In this document: positions 13,736 through 24,989 of the stretch, in pieces
Layout of the letters: every line of letters begins with the position of its first letter
Position numbering within the stretch: position 1 is the first letter of the stretch
The notes under the pieces: generated by a model
The model's database searches: none
What the model was told of the DNA's origin: nothing
Seen by the model: only the letters and a program-made list of their open reading frames with translations
Made by a program: the position numbers and the translations under genes
Source of the DNA: Camarhynchus parvulus
Taxonomy: Eukaryota; Chordata; Aves; Passeriformes; Thraupidae
DNA: 64,000 nt
NCBI RefSeq assembly: GCF_901933205.1
Contig: NC_044590.1
Span: forward strand, 13,853,501 to 13,917,500
Reading direction: 5' to 3'

Positions 13736-16700
13736 ATTTTCCTCTTGACTAACAAACTTTGGGTAGGCTTCTCAGCAGTGTCTGTAACAGGTGCAGCTAT
13801 CTTGACCTTCATTGTGCAGAAGGAGAACAATCAGGTCTGAAGTGATTCTTGTGAACCATAAAATCAATATGTCCATGTTGTCTTGGGTATGAATTGTCAC
13901 TGGGGCTCATTTTCACTTGGACTCTCTACAAAGAAAACATCCTACAGTTCATTACAGCTCCAACCTTGTAGTGTTCCTGAAGCTGATGAAAATCAGAGGT
14001 CAGGTCACTTGGAATGCAGCTGTTCCAGTTCCCTTTGCTGTTGGAAACTGCCTCCCAAAGCAGCTCCTTCCAGCCAGGATGCCCTGTGGCAAAGGCCAGC
14101 CTAAAGCCCTGCAGCTGGGATCTCCAAGGGAATAATGCCACTGATGCCATTTGCTGCAAGATTATTCTATGGCTGTTTTATTTAAAAGGCAAATGAGCTT
14201 GCCTTGTAGGAGAGATTATTTCAGTGTTCAGCTTTCTGTGTGAGGAAATGAGGTCGTTCCTCCAGCCCTTCCCAAGGGGAAAGGGGGATGCATGGAGCAG
14301 GACAGGGATAGCAGCCAGCCCTGATGTCTGAGGGCAGGGGAGCTCACCTCCTCAGCTGACTCTGCCTGGGGCCTTTGAGGTGATTTCACAAAAATAAGGA
14401 TGGCTTGAGAAGGTCTTTGAAGTTCCTGGAAGGATTGGAAATGTCACCAGGCTGTAGTGAATCAGCAATAGCAGCAGAACACTGGCACTTGAGGCCAGAC
14501 ACACTTGAGGGCAATTGTGGTGCTTAAATCTGACCCCAAATCCCTTGGCTGTGATCCTGGTGGTGCTGCCAGGTACTGAGCAGGTACCAGCCTGGTGGGG
14601 GGAACTGGGGCTGGATTTCACATTCTCTTGTGACTCTACTTTTAGTCTTCCAAGAAGCAAACACCTCTGGAAGGAGAGGGGGAGAAGCCCAGCATGCCCA
14701 GCTGGATTTTGAGGGTCCAGAGGACTGTCCAGTGTAAGGCTCTGCAGACAGCTCCCCTGCCCAAGGTTGCATCTGTGGGCATTGCCCAAGCCCCTGAGGG
14801 CAGGTGCAAGGTGCTCATTTGGAAGCATGCTGCTTTCTAAAAATAATTACAGAAGAAAGATTATAAACAAACATCCTCCTCCCCAAAATCAGTCATCCAC
14901 AGCATGCTGTGAATTCCAACTGCTTGCTGAAATAAGCCTCAGAAGATCCTGTGAGCAGGAAGAGCCTAGTGCTGCAAAACTGGAAGCTTAAGCATGTTCT
15001 CCTGTTGTCCCACACCTTTTTGGAGGAGGGATGATGTTCCCAAGCAAACTGAGCTGATGGTCCTGCTCCAGTGCCCACAGGAATTGTAGTTCTACATTGC
15101 AGCACAAGCTGTGACCTCAGCAAATCCAGAGCAGATCATGGCTGCTGAGCTGTAGCCCTTTGGAGGGGTAAGTCAGCAACTGGAATGCTCCTGACTGGTG
15201 GGATTGGCCTCAGAGCCAGCAGGGAATGCTGCCTGCTTCTCCTGTGGAAGCACTGGGATGTTCTTGTCTTCCTCAAGGTTTGTCTCCTCCCACAGGTGCA
15301 GGAAGCACTGACCCTTGGTTCAGTGTTGTGCTGAGGGCCAAGGACAGACTGTTCTGCATGGGCTTGCTCTGACTTTGGTTTTTGAAGCCCATTCTGAGGT
15401 GTGGTTTCTGAGGTTGCTGGGCAGTCAGAAGTCCTGTTTTATATTTGCACAGGGCTTCAGTGGGGTTAATTTGCCATTGCACTAACTAATGCATCCCCAG
15501 TTGTTCACAGCTCCTGATCCTTTTGTGTTTGTCATTTGCCATATTTCTTAGAGCCTTAGACTACTTTAGTAGCTCAGGCAGTGAACCCTTTGAGCACAGA
15601 TACATGAACTGGGGTGTGTTTTGTTGGTCCTGAGCCTTTCCCTTCCAGCAAAGCCTGTGCTGCCCTTCAGCCAAGCCAGGTGGCACAAAGGGATCCCAGG
15701 AACATGCCAAGGTTCCTGTGGTTTCCCCCTTTAGTGGAGCAGCACAAACAGTGTCTGTGCTGTCTGTTGGTAGGTGGACAACGACTTTGGGTCTGGCTTC
15801 CTGGCCTTGGACACCACTGATCTGCTCCAGAAGCTCTGTGCTGCTGTGCCCTCCCCTCGTTCTGCCTGGCCAGGCTGTTCTATGGCAAATAGCCATCAGT
15901 GTCCTGTCCCCAGCCCTGGCAGTGCCCAGAGCTGCTGGGCAGCTGGGCTGGGCTCATGGTGGCTGTGCCAGCCAAGCCACCAAGGGCTGTCCAAGCAGGA
16001 CAGTGTCACAGGGGCTGTGGGTAGCAGGGCACCCCGGGCACTGTCCCTGGAGCAGAACAGGGGCCATGTGGAGGGATTGAAGTGAAGGGACATGTGGCAT
16101 GCTTTCAGCTCTGCCAGGTGGGGTGGCTCTGGCTTGCCCTGGCCTGTGGCTGCTGTAGCCCTGGTGCAGTAACAGAGGAACCTGTTGTTTTGGGGTGTAG
16201 GCACAGCTGATCCAGGGTGCCTCTGCCATGGCTCTGCTCAGGCTGCTCCTACACTGCTGCATTGAGATGGGCTGCGTGAGTCAGGCTGTGAGGCTGGGGC
16301 AAGGAATTGCTGCTGGAGGTGATGCTCCACGTCAGGCAGCTCTGGCTGAGGGACTGTGGTCAGCCCTCACCTGTGTGAGGCAGAGGGTGGTGGGTCCTGC
16401 CATCAGGACACTGCTCAGTTTGTGCTGGACTTGGTGTAGTGCCTTGAGGGAACTGGGATGCGTTAGGTGCTTTCTGAGCTCCTGTGCAGATGCAGGCTGG
16501 AGGCAGCTGGGTTGGCAGCCCTGCACAGGCCTCTCACTTCTCCTCTGCCAGCAGCACCATTGTGGTGCTGCTCAGCATCTCTGGGCACAGAAATGCTGCT
16601 GGAAACACAGCTCTCCTCCTCTGTAATTCCTCCCTTTTAGGTCCTCCTTTGAAGTGGAGTTTTAGCTCTTAATATGGTAAATAGTGGGATGTGTAAGTGC

Positions 16701-17970
16701 AGGCATGTCCACATAGTGTCAGTAAGGCTCCTGGGGCAGCTCTGACTGCCCCACAGGGAATGTGGCTCCCAGGGATGCCCAGAACTGGCTCTGGCTCCGC
16801 TGGAAATGGTGAGGCAGGTGTGGAGTGGGGAGTAACTGCAAATCTCTGGGACTAAGGAGGCTGCTGGCACGGGCTGGGATGTGTTATGGGGTGCAGGGGA
16901 AAAGCAGTTTGGGATTGCACAGGACTTAATGGCAGGAAGGATAAGAAAAGTGAGTCTAGTGGTAGGATAAGAAAGGGAGTCTAGTGACTCGGGGAGGACT
17001 GAGTGCAGGGGTAGGAGAGGAAAGGGGGTCACGTGTGTGTAGGAAGGTGGCTGCTCAGTGTGTTGGGCCGTGCCCTGCCCAGTGCAGCCTGTCCTGCATG
17101 CACAGCACCTGGAGTGGGACTGTGGCCTCAGGGCCTTGTATATCCTGGGCAGAATGAGAGCCTAAACATGGCTGCTGCAGCATCCACATGGATTTTACTT
17201 GTATTTTGCATGTATTTTCACTGGTGGACTTCTATCCTGGCTAGCCAGAGACAGGAGCAGGTTGGGGCTGTGGCTGCTGTCCGGGTTTGTGCAGCCAGCC
17301 ACGCATCTATCCCTACAGGTGGGATATGTGTGTTCTGTGTCTGCTGGGCACACGTCTCCAGCCTTGCTGCCACTTGGGTCTGGGACCATGGAGTAGCAGC
17401 CTCACCACTCTTGGCCTGTTGCATCCAGATAATGCCTTTTCTTCTGGCATGGAGCAGCTGGGCTTGTCAGGGGCTTCAAATGTGTGTTCCTGCCATCAAC
17501 GTCTAACAAATTTTATGGCTTCTTTCCATTTTTATAGGAAAAACCATCACCCTGATCCAGACATTGAGACTCGTCAACCGATGGGACAAAGAGCTGAGAC
17601 ACTTGGCTGTACTAGGACACTAAAACATAGGGTTTAGCCAAAGAATATTTCCCCACTGTGGAGGCCTGTAGCATTCTTGGGAGGCTTTTCTATCCCTCTT
17701 CTCCATTTCCAGATTTCCACACATCATGGTATTCCTTTTGACTTCTTTTGCAAGCTAGCTCTGGCTCTGCCTTTGCTTCCCCTATGCTTTGGTGTGGGTC
17801 CCCAGTGTGAGCTGCTGCCTGTGGGCTGGTTCTGCACCTCTGCCTCCAGCTGCTGCTCGGAGGCTCCTCTTGGATGTCGTGACTGACCTGCTTTTTCTCT
17901 CTCTTCCACTGTATCTCTTTCCCTCCAACCTGTCTCCTGCATTCTCCGTTGTCCCCCTCCGTCCCTGCAG

Positions 17971-18332
17971 GTTCATCATGCCTAGTGGCATATAAAAAGA
18001 CTCCACCTCCCGTCCCACCTCGGACCACGTCCAAGCCCTTCATCTCTGTCACTGTGCAGAGCAGCACTGAGTCAGCCCAGGACACCTACCTGGACAGCCA
18101 GGACCACAAGAGTGAGGTCACCAGCCAGTCGGGGCTCAGCAATTCCTCAGACAGCTTGGACAGCACCAGGACGCCCAGTGTCACCAGGGGCAGCGTCGTG
18201 ACTCCAGCCAGAGACACTCCAGAGTTACCTCAGAAAAATGCAACTTTGAAAAGTGACAAAGGGACTCTGACTAACGAAGAGCCTAAAGTGGAGAATATCC
18301 CCAAAAGAAAGCTATCATCTATAGGAATACAA
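17971..18332 (+). CDS. DLGAP4: DLGAP4 coding exon (proline-rich segment)
   Basis: The acceptor is a long pyrimidine tract ending CCCTGCAG at 17970; the donor is GTATGG at 18333. The first two bases complete a codon that is Cys if the previous exon ends in T, and SSCLVAYKKTPPPVPPR follows. The exon encodes a Ser/Thr-rich linker and ends within the first light-chain motif (KLSSIGIQ). Confidence 0.93.
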
Positions 18333-21300
18333 GTATGGAATAGTTTGTTCTCCTTTGTCCCAAGGAATGTCCTTGCCCCATCCATTTAGCATGTGCCTTT
18401 GCTGTGACCAGGTCTGCACCTGAGCTCACTTAGAATAGCAAGGGACACTCACTGCCTTGCCTGTGTTCCCAGGGGAGAGACAGCAGCACTTTCCCTTAAC
18501 AGCCCAGAAAGGACTAAGCTCTTTTAGTACAAATTTGAAATGTTTTCTGGAGAAGAGGGGCTGTGTTAACTGGGTGAGTCCCTCTGAAGAGGCCTTTTGC
18601 TGCTGGTCTGCCTGTGCCCTGTACTCTGTGCTGCTTCTAATCAGTCTGCTTCTTGTCCATCATGGTTGTAGGGACAGTTCTCCCCTGAGAGGTGGGCCCT
18701 TCTGCTTGATGTACCTGTGGGAAGGGCTGCTGCAGTGCCAAATGCTCCCAGGGCTGCAGGCAGGAGGGTGCAATTCCTTGCTACCCCATGTTCCCAGCAG
18801 GTTGATGCTTCCCTTGCTGGAAGCATTTAACTGTGGGAATAGATGGAAAGGAGCTGTGGATAAAGCAGTGAAATGAGAGCCCAGTGAGTAGTGCAAATTG
18901 GTGCTTCAGTCAGCAAAATGCATCCTCTGGGTCTGTGCCCTCCTCTGGGATGGGTTTCTCAGTCACAGGTGGCTGTGAGCTCTGGTTCTGTCCCAGGTGC
19001 TGGTTACCAGCAGAGGGGAACTTGGGCAGCTCCAAGTGCAGGATCTGAGCTTTGAGCTGTTCTGTGTGTGGTGAACGAGTTCTCCATCAGCTTTACAAGA
19101 AGGCCAGCTCAGTACAGGTGACAGTGAAGGGCTCTCAGCAAGGCTGGTGGGGCAGAACACCTGAAAGGGCAGCAAGGGGAGGGAAACACACTGGAGAGGC
19201 TGACTGCCTTCCACTGCTTTTCCTTTTCTGAGCTGGTTCTTAAGTCACCTGGATTTCTTTCCTAAAACCTTCTAACCCTCTTACCCAGAGCCATGGAGGG
19301 TGTCAATCCCTGGGAGAGAGGCTTTGCTGTCAGTCTCAATCACCTTGCTGTGCTCCCTTGCATGCCATGGTCCCTGACTGTGTGGAATGCCACAGGCACA
19401 GGGACACAGCCCCAGCCATGCAGAGCCCAGGGCTCCTGGCACAGGTGGTGGCAGCAGCCTGGCAGGACACAGCCCTGCTCCTGAGGTGGGAGCAGAGTTG
19501 AGCAGTAGCCTCGTGCCTGTCCTTAGCCAGCCCTCCCATGTGGTATCAGCATGCTCTATGTGTGCACACTCCTGGTCTACTAACGTGGATTCCAGCCACA
19601 AGTTCTTCTGTCTGTTTTTGTCTGTATTTTCTTTGTTCAATAAGGTTGACTGCCTTCAGCCAGTGGCAAAAGAGGAGCCTCCTCCACCAGCCACCAAATT
19701 CCAGTCCATCGGGGTACAGGTAGAGGACGAGTGGCGGTAAGTGAGACACAACTTGTGCAGTTTCCTTTTATTTTAAATTGTGCCTCCCCCACTTGTGCTT
19801 AGACCTTCAGCCCTGCTTTGTGCCAGTGAGTGGGGTTGAATGGGGCCCACAGAGAGCTCTTCCTCCACAGTGCACACCCACTGCAAAAAGCATTTGTTCT
19901 CTAACAGCCAAATCAATGGGAGCTCGAAATTAAATCAAAAATTAAAAAATTCCAAGCTGTAATTATAGTCATGCGTCAGCCTCTCATCTGAACGGCCGGC
20001 TGCAGTAAGCAGGCAACCTTGTAATTGTGTGTGTGTGAGTGTGGTGTGTCTGTGTGTGAGGAGGGGCAGGGGGGGCTCTGCTGTGCCCGTGGATTTTGCT
20101 GTCAGTGAGGAAGGCCGGCCAGGCTGAGCCCTGCTATTGAACGATGGCTTTTGATCCCTGCAGAAACAGCCACTCTCGCAGCATGTCCTCCAAACAGGAC
20201 ACAGACTCTGACACGCAGGAGCCCAATAACTCCAGCTGTAAATCATCTGAGAGAAGCCTCGCTGAGTGCCCCCAGCACAACAACTCTGTTGGTGTTGATG
20301 CCTCCACCAGGCAACCAGCCAAGCCCTCACAGATTAAGAGAAACCTCTCCTATGGAGAAAACAACGACCCGGCCCTGGAGCCTTCTTCTCTCCCTCCTCC
20401 TGACCCCTGGCTCGAGAGCTCCTCCACGTCGCCGTCGGAGCCGGCACAGGCGGGGCCCTGCCGGCGGGACGGCTTCTGGTTCCTGAAGCTGCTGCAGGCA
20501 GAGACCGAGCGCCTGGAGGGCTGGTGCCGCCAGATGGACCAGGAGACCAAAGAGAACAATCTCTCTGAGGAAGGTGGGTGGGGGCACCTGCCCAGCAGCT
20601 CCTCCCTCAAGAAAGGGTTGGAGCTGAGTATTGGGTCAGTTAAATTGTGGCTGCCCCATCCCTGGAAGTGTCTGAGGCCAGGTTGGACAGGGCTTGGAGC
20701 AGCCTGGTCTAGTGAAAGGTGTCCCTGCCCATGGAATGAGATGAGCTCTAAGGTCCCTTCCCTCCCAAACCATTCTGTGAAATTGCTGACAGCCCACAGA
20801 GCCAGAGCACGGAGATGAGGATGAGATGAGGAATACTTTTTCCTTGGAAAGGGTAATGTAGCTTCCTGTAGCAAATGGAGTACAACGTAATGCTGTGATG
20901 CAGCATGAAAATGTACAGGGCATTGTGTGGCTTCTGACCACTCAAAACTGCTAAAAGCTTAAATGGATTTAATCTTTAAAAAGGTCAAATGGAAAAACTT
21001 TCAGGGAGGCTTTGGCGTCTCCCTGCCTCACCCATTACTGTCAAACAGGCAGGGAAAACCTTAGCTGGCAGTGGGGCAGAAGGAACACAACTTTGGAGCT
21101 TGGTTGCTCAGTTCAGTTGATGAACTGGTCTTTAAAGCAAAGAAGAGGTTTCCTCACATGAGAAAGCCTCACTGAATTTGTGCTGGGTACGCCAAAAGCA
21201 TGGAACAGGGAGCAAGAGGCCAGTTGATTTTATGGGGTTCAGTCCCAGCTAGACTTGTTCCTCTATTTTCAAATGCCTTGGCAAAACCCATGGGCTTTTT

Positions 21301-24300
21301 GCAGTAGGAATCATGCCTCTGGTGCATACAGAGTGACAGGAGTGGGTGTCAAGGCTGCAAAGGGCAGGATCTTTGTGTGGAGCCTGGTTTTGATGTTTTT
21401 AAAACCTGAGAAAGGTGAAACAAAGGTGAGGCTCAGTTTTAGCTCACTGTCACTGCTGGGTGTCCAGGAGCTAATCCCTAATCTGATTCCCTGAGGTGCT
21501 GCCTGGCAGGGAATCTCCCTGCCTCGGGGCTGGCCTGGCTTGACCTGTGGCAAGGAAAGACCTGCATGGCATTGTTGTGTGTGCCAGGAGCAGGCTGCTT
21601 GGTTGTGTAACCACAGCCATGGTGGGTGGGAGAGCCCAGGGTGTGCTCATCCAGCCAGGATCTGCTGAGCAGGCTCAGGGGCAGCAGCAGAGCAGGACTC
21701 CGTGGTCCCTGTTGGTGATGCAGCTTGCAGGCACGTGGGGCTCTGAACCTGCCTCTGGGAGGGAAAAGCCCAGGCTGTATTTCCTCTAATGAGCAGAGGA
21801 ACATGTCCATGCCCAGAGGCTGCTTGGAAAACCCATTAAGAGCAGCATAAAGTCCTGGGTGTTAAAAGCCCTGGCCTGTGTGTTAATCCCTGCTGGTACA
21901 GGGGGGCTGGAGAGTGGTCCCTGTGTCACCTTTGTCACCTTTCCCCTGGGCAGGCCTGGGAGAGCAGCCTGGGATCTCTAAGCAGGTGCCAGCAGACTTT
22001 GCTGAGGTGGTGCTGGTGGTTCTCTGAGGGGCTGAGGGCAGTTTGAGGAGCTCCCTGCCACCTTGGATATTGTAATGTCCTCAGCCAGGTCTGTGCTTGG
22101 CCTGCCAGAAGGAGCAATGGCAGACAAATGTAGTTGCAAAACATCTTGTGAGAGCAGTTGGTGCCTTGAGGATCTCTGAAATTCCTTTTCTGATGACCCC
22201 AGTGTTTGGTCCAGAAATGCTGGAGCTCATTGCTACAATTAATAGTCTGTTCAATTCAGGTCTTTTTATTTCCTTTTTTTTTTTTTTTTTTGTCCCTCAC
22301 AGTCTTAGGAAAAGTCCTGAGTGCAGTGGGCAGTGCACAGTTACTAATGTCACAGAAGTTCCAGCAATTCCATGGCCTCTGTGAGCAAAACTTGGTGAGT
22401 CTGGATCTCTTTTTCCTGGTTTCTGAGAGGATGCCTCTCTTTGAACAGCACTACAAGGACTTGGTCAGTGTTAACAGGCTGCAGTCCCTGTGAAAACAAA
22501 GCCACAGCCTGCAGTGCCAGCCAGGGGAGGCTGGGTTAGCACAGAGGTGCCTCCTGTTCTGAAAGGCTTTTTGAGGCAAACCCCTGCATAGAGGGGACTG
22601 TTTGAGAGGTCTGCTCTTGACCACACATGCTCCCTTTGCGTGTGTGGCTGGTGCCACTGTCCCCAGGCCACTGGAATTGATCTCTGAAAGGAAATGCAGG
22701 GCTTTGCCCTTGCTCAGAGCTGACCTGGCTAATGGGGATTGATGGAATCTGTGGTTTAGTTTTCCCCTCAAGCTTTATGGTAATAAGGATTTTGCAAACT
22801 TCCTCAGGGGTGAATTCCTCTTTAGATGTAAAATAATGGTGGAGAGACTTGAGGAGCAGGAGGGGGTAAAGTGCTGATCCCAGCTGAGCAGCAGCACCAG
22901 CAGAGCTTTGTATGAGCTGCTTGGATCTGATCCCATGCTTTCCAGGGTCTGTGGTGGTGGTTCAGCTGTCTGGGAACTGGGAAAATCCTATTCTTGGAAG
23001 AAACTTAAGCTACTTAAAATTTTTCAACCCAGCCTGAGAAGTACTGATGCTTTCAGGTTGTTTGGGGCAGAAATGTAGCAAAATAATTTTGCTCATGAAA
23101 GCTCAGTTTGGCTCCTTGGAGTACTGCACATCCAGGCATCAGAGCTGGGTATCCATTTCCATTATTTCCCCCCCTGAAATGGGGGTCTCTGTGTAAGAAC
23201 CCAGTGTTGTCACTCTGACTGCCACGCTGGGCACTTACTGCTGTTGGAGGTTCCTGCTGTGGGGTTAGTGCCAGCGCTGGGTGTCTGGTTCAGGATTGCT
23301 CTGCTGTAAGGAGGAGGGCTTACAAGGAGTCAGCACTTGCTTCCCGAGCTTGGCAGAAATTATTTGGGCTGTAAGTGATGGCTTTGTGTGTCCATGCTCA
23401 GGGCTGGTGTCTCCTGTGGCTCCTCACTGAGTTTGATTGCAGGCAGACATAAAAGGGGTGAAGGTGCTATTCATGCTGCTCTTCTGGGTGTGTTCTTTCT
23501 GAAATTGGGTTTTTGATGCTTCTCCCCTTCTAGAACCCTAATGCCAATCCCAGACCCACAGCCCAGGACTTGGCTGGATTTTGGGATCTCCTCCAGCTGT
23601 CCATTGAAGACATCAGCATGAAGTTTGACGAGCTGTACCACCTCAAAGCTAATAGCTGGCAATTGGCAGAGACACCGGAGAGAAAGGTGAGTGAGGGGCA
23701 CTGGGGAGTGACCACAGCACCTTGTTGTACACATTTGGGGTATCTGAGGTCTGGTTTTGTCTGCAAACAGATGCTCCCAAGGGCTTTTGCCATCCTGCAC
23801 TTGTCATCTCACAGCCTCGTAAGGCACCAAGGCCATTCCTCTTGAGTAATAGTGGGAACAGTTTTGTGCAAGGGGAAAAGGTGGTGGATGGAGAGAGCCC
23901 AGAGTGGTGAGCAGTGGTGCAGGGGCGTCAACTATTCCTAGCACTGTGTAGATGGATTTAACTATCCCTTGTGCCCAAGTAATGTGAAAAACAAGCTGAA
24001 CCTTTGAAAAATGCAGGAGAGGTGGGGTCCTGGCTGTGCCAGTAAGGGTAGGGAGGACTCGTGGCTCAGGGCAACGGTGGCTCATTAAAATTTTGCAGTT
24101 CCACATGAAGTTGTGTCTTTTTGCTGCCTGTGCTGTGCTCTGAGCTGCAGCTGAACCAGACAATCTCTGAACTCCAGGCCACTCCAGAAGAACTCTGTGC
24201 CGTGGAATCTGCATAGAGGGGAGGGTTAGGCTGGATAACGGGAAAAGATTCTGCCCCCAGAGGGTGCTGGGCAGTGCCCAGGCTCCCTGGGGAATGGGCA

Positions 24301-24989
24301 CGGCCCCGAGGTTGCCAGAGCTCCAGGAGTGTTTGGACACTGCTCTCAGGCACAGGGTGTCCTGCAGGTGTCCATGCAGGGGTTGGACTTGATGATGATC
24401 CTGGTTGTGGATCATCAGCCCCTGGATTGTGGATTTCCATCCCAGGAAATGTCCAAGGCAGGTTGGACAGGGTCTAGAGGAAGGCATCCCTGCCGTGGCA
24501 GGGGGTGGAGCTGGGTGATCTTCCAACCCAGACCATTCTGTGATTCCGTGATTGTTGTGGGTGCTTTCCCGTGCAGGACATTCTGTGATTCCATGAAATA
24601 CAAAATGGCTCCTTGCAGAAGCAGGGGCAGCTGATTTGAGGGGTGTCTGGCTGCAGAGCTGCTCTCCCCAGCGCCATCCCAGTCCCTCCAGCAAGGCGCC
24701 CCCGGGGCTGAGCCGGCGCCCAGCTGCACACACTTGTATCAGTTGTGGGTTTTTCCTTACTGTCTCCCTAAAGGAAGAGAAGAAGCCACCCCCTCCAGTG
24801 CCAAAGAAGCCAGCCAAGTCCAAATCGCAGCTGAGCCGGGACAAAGGCTCCGACTCGGACAAGCAGCGGCAGGAGGCGCGGAAGCGGCTGATGGCGGCCA
24901 AGCGCGCGGCCTCCGTGCGGCAGAACTCGGCCACCGAGAGCGCCGACAGCATCGAGATCTACGTCCCCGAGGCCCAGACCCGCCTCTGA
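17971..24989 (+). CDS. DLGAP4: DLGAP4 (SAPAP4), discs large-associated protein 4, C-terminal 440 residues
   Basis: DLGAP proteins are postsynaptic scaffolds linking PSD-95 family guanylate-kinase domains to Shank. Six exons (17971-18332, 19645-19736, 20164-20573, 22303-22394, 23534-23686, 24774-24989) join in one frame with GT-AG borders and give 440 residues plus TGA. The order is: a proline-rich segment (KKTPPPVPPRTTSK), two dynein light chain-type motifs (SIGIQVD and SIGVQVED), the helical GKAP homology region (FWFLKLLQAETERLEGW through FDELYHLKANSWQL), a second proline/lysine stretch (KKPPPPVPKKP), and the C-terminal PDZ ligand ending QTRL. All match mammalian DLGAP4 closely. The PSD-95-binding repeats lie upstream, outside the window. 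The first exon starts with two bases completing a codon, so the entry is 5' partial. Identity is firm; paralogues DLGAP1-3 fit less well. Confidence 0.95.
19645..19736 (+). CDS. DLGAP4: DLGAP4 coding exon (second LC8-type motif)
   Basis: The acceptor is TTCAATAAG, a less common AAG site behind a good T-rich tract; the donor is GTAAGT. It encodes VDCLQPVAKEEPPPPATKFQ, then SIGVQVEDEW and two bases of the next Arg codon. It completes the first light-chain motif and carries the second. Confidence 0.92.
20164..20573 (+). CDS. DLGAP4: DLGAP4 coding exon (start of GKAP homology region)
   Basis: The acceptor is GATCCCTGCAG and the donor is GTGGGT. It encodes the Ser-rich NSHSRSMSSKQDTDSDTQE segment, a KRNLSYG motif, a PPPDPWLE linker and the start of the GKAP region (RRDGFWFLKLLQAETERLE). 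It ends NNLSEE plus one base. A CR1 fragment begins about 60 bases past the donor. Confidence 0.94.
20636..20790 (+). mobile_element. CR1 LINE fragment
   Basis: It shows TGGCTGCCCCATCCCTGGAA, GGTTGGACAGGGCTTGGAG, AGGTGTCCCTGCCCATGG and CTAAGGTCCCTTCC ending near CCATTCTGTGA. It lies about 60 bases after a DLGAP4 splice donor. Confidence 0.85.
22303..22394 (+). CDS. DLGAP4: DLGAP4 coding exon
   Basis: The acceptor follows an uninterrupted run of about 18 T and ends CCCTCACAG; the donor is GTGAGT. It encodes LGKVLSAVGSAQLLMSQKFQ then QFHGLCEQNL, in phase with both neighbours and nearly identical to the mammalian protein. Confidence 0.94.
23534..23686 (+). CDS. DLGAP4: DLGAP4 coding exon (core of GKAP homology region)
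   Basis: The acceptor is CCCTTCTAG and the donor is GTGAGT. It encodes exactly 51 codons, including AQDLAGFWDLLQLSIEDISM, KFDELYHLKANSWQ and ending ETPERK. It is the most conserved part of the family. Confidence 0.95.
24226..24600 (+). mobile_element. Two adjacent CR1 LINE fragments
   Basis: The first part (24226-24440) has a GGCTGGATAACGGGAAAAG opening and CR1-like middle blocks ending at GGACTTGATGATGATCC. The second (about 24445-24556) has GGTTGGACAGGGTCTAGAGG and ends CCATTCTGTGATTCCGTGAT. A short copy of the terminal motif follows near 24581. Confidence 0.7.
24774..24989 (+). CDS. DLGAP4: DLGAP4 terminal coding exon with PDZ ligand
   Basis: The acceptor is GTCTCCCTAAAG. The exon encodes EEKKPPPPVPKKPAKSK, a basic helical stretch (QEARKRLMAAKRAASVRQ) and the ending IEIYVPEAQTRL before TGA at 24987. 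In this family the QTRL tail binds the Shank PDZ domain. The exon is more GC-rich than the other DLGAP4 exons. Confidence 0.95.
   Translation, partial: EEKKPPPPVPKKPAKSKSQLSRDKGSDSDKQRQEARKRLMAAKRAASVRQNSATESADSIEIYVPEAQTRL

Larger units (their letters stand above)
1..17970 (+). other. DLGAP4: Intronic sequence of DLGAP4 (gene enters from the left)
   Basis: This stretch precedes the first recognisable DLGAP4 exon. That exon begins inside a codon, so an upstream coding exon must exist, and I did not find it here. The open frames in this stretch are short, overlap on both strands and resemble no family I know. Visible contents are a 29-bp duplication at 47-104, a 32-bp triplication at 12089-12184, a CR1 3' end near 13485-13735, and AT-rich candidate regulatory patches near 2090-2160 and 6585-6850. 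An acceptor-like site with a short open frame lies at 17520-17623. A short alternative first exon known from mammals was looked for and not seen. Confidence 0.75.

Noticed and set aside
22272..22291. Long T run as a retroposon tail
   Set aside because: It is directly joined to a functional acceptor (CCCTCACAG) and serves as the polypyrimidine tract; no element body is next to it.
23804..24952. A 382-codon minus-strand open frame
   Set aside because: It covers CR1 fragments and the antisense of the last DLGAP4 exon.
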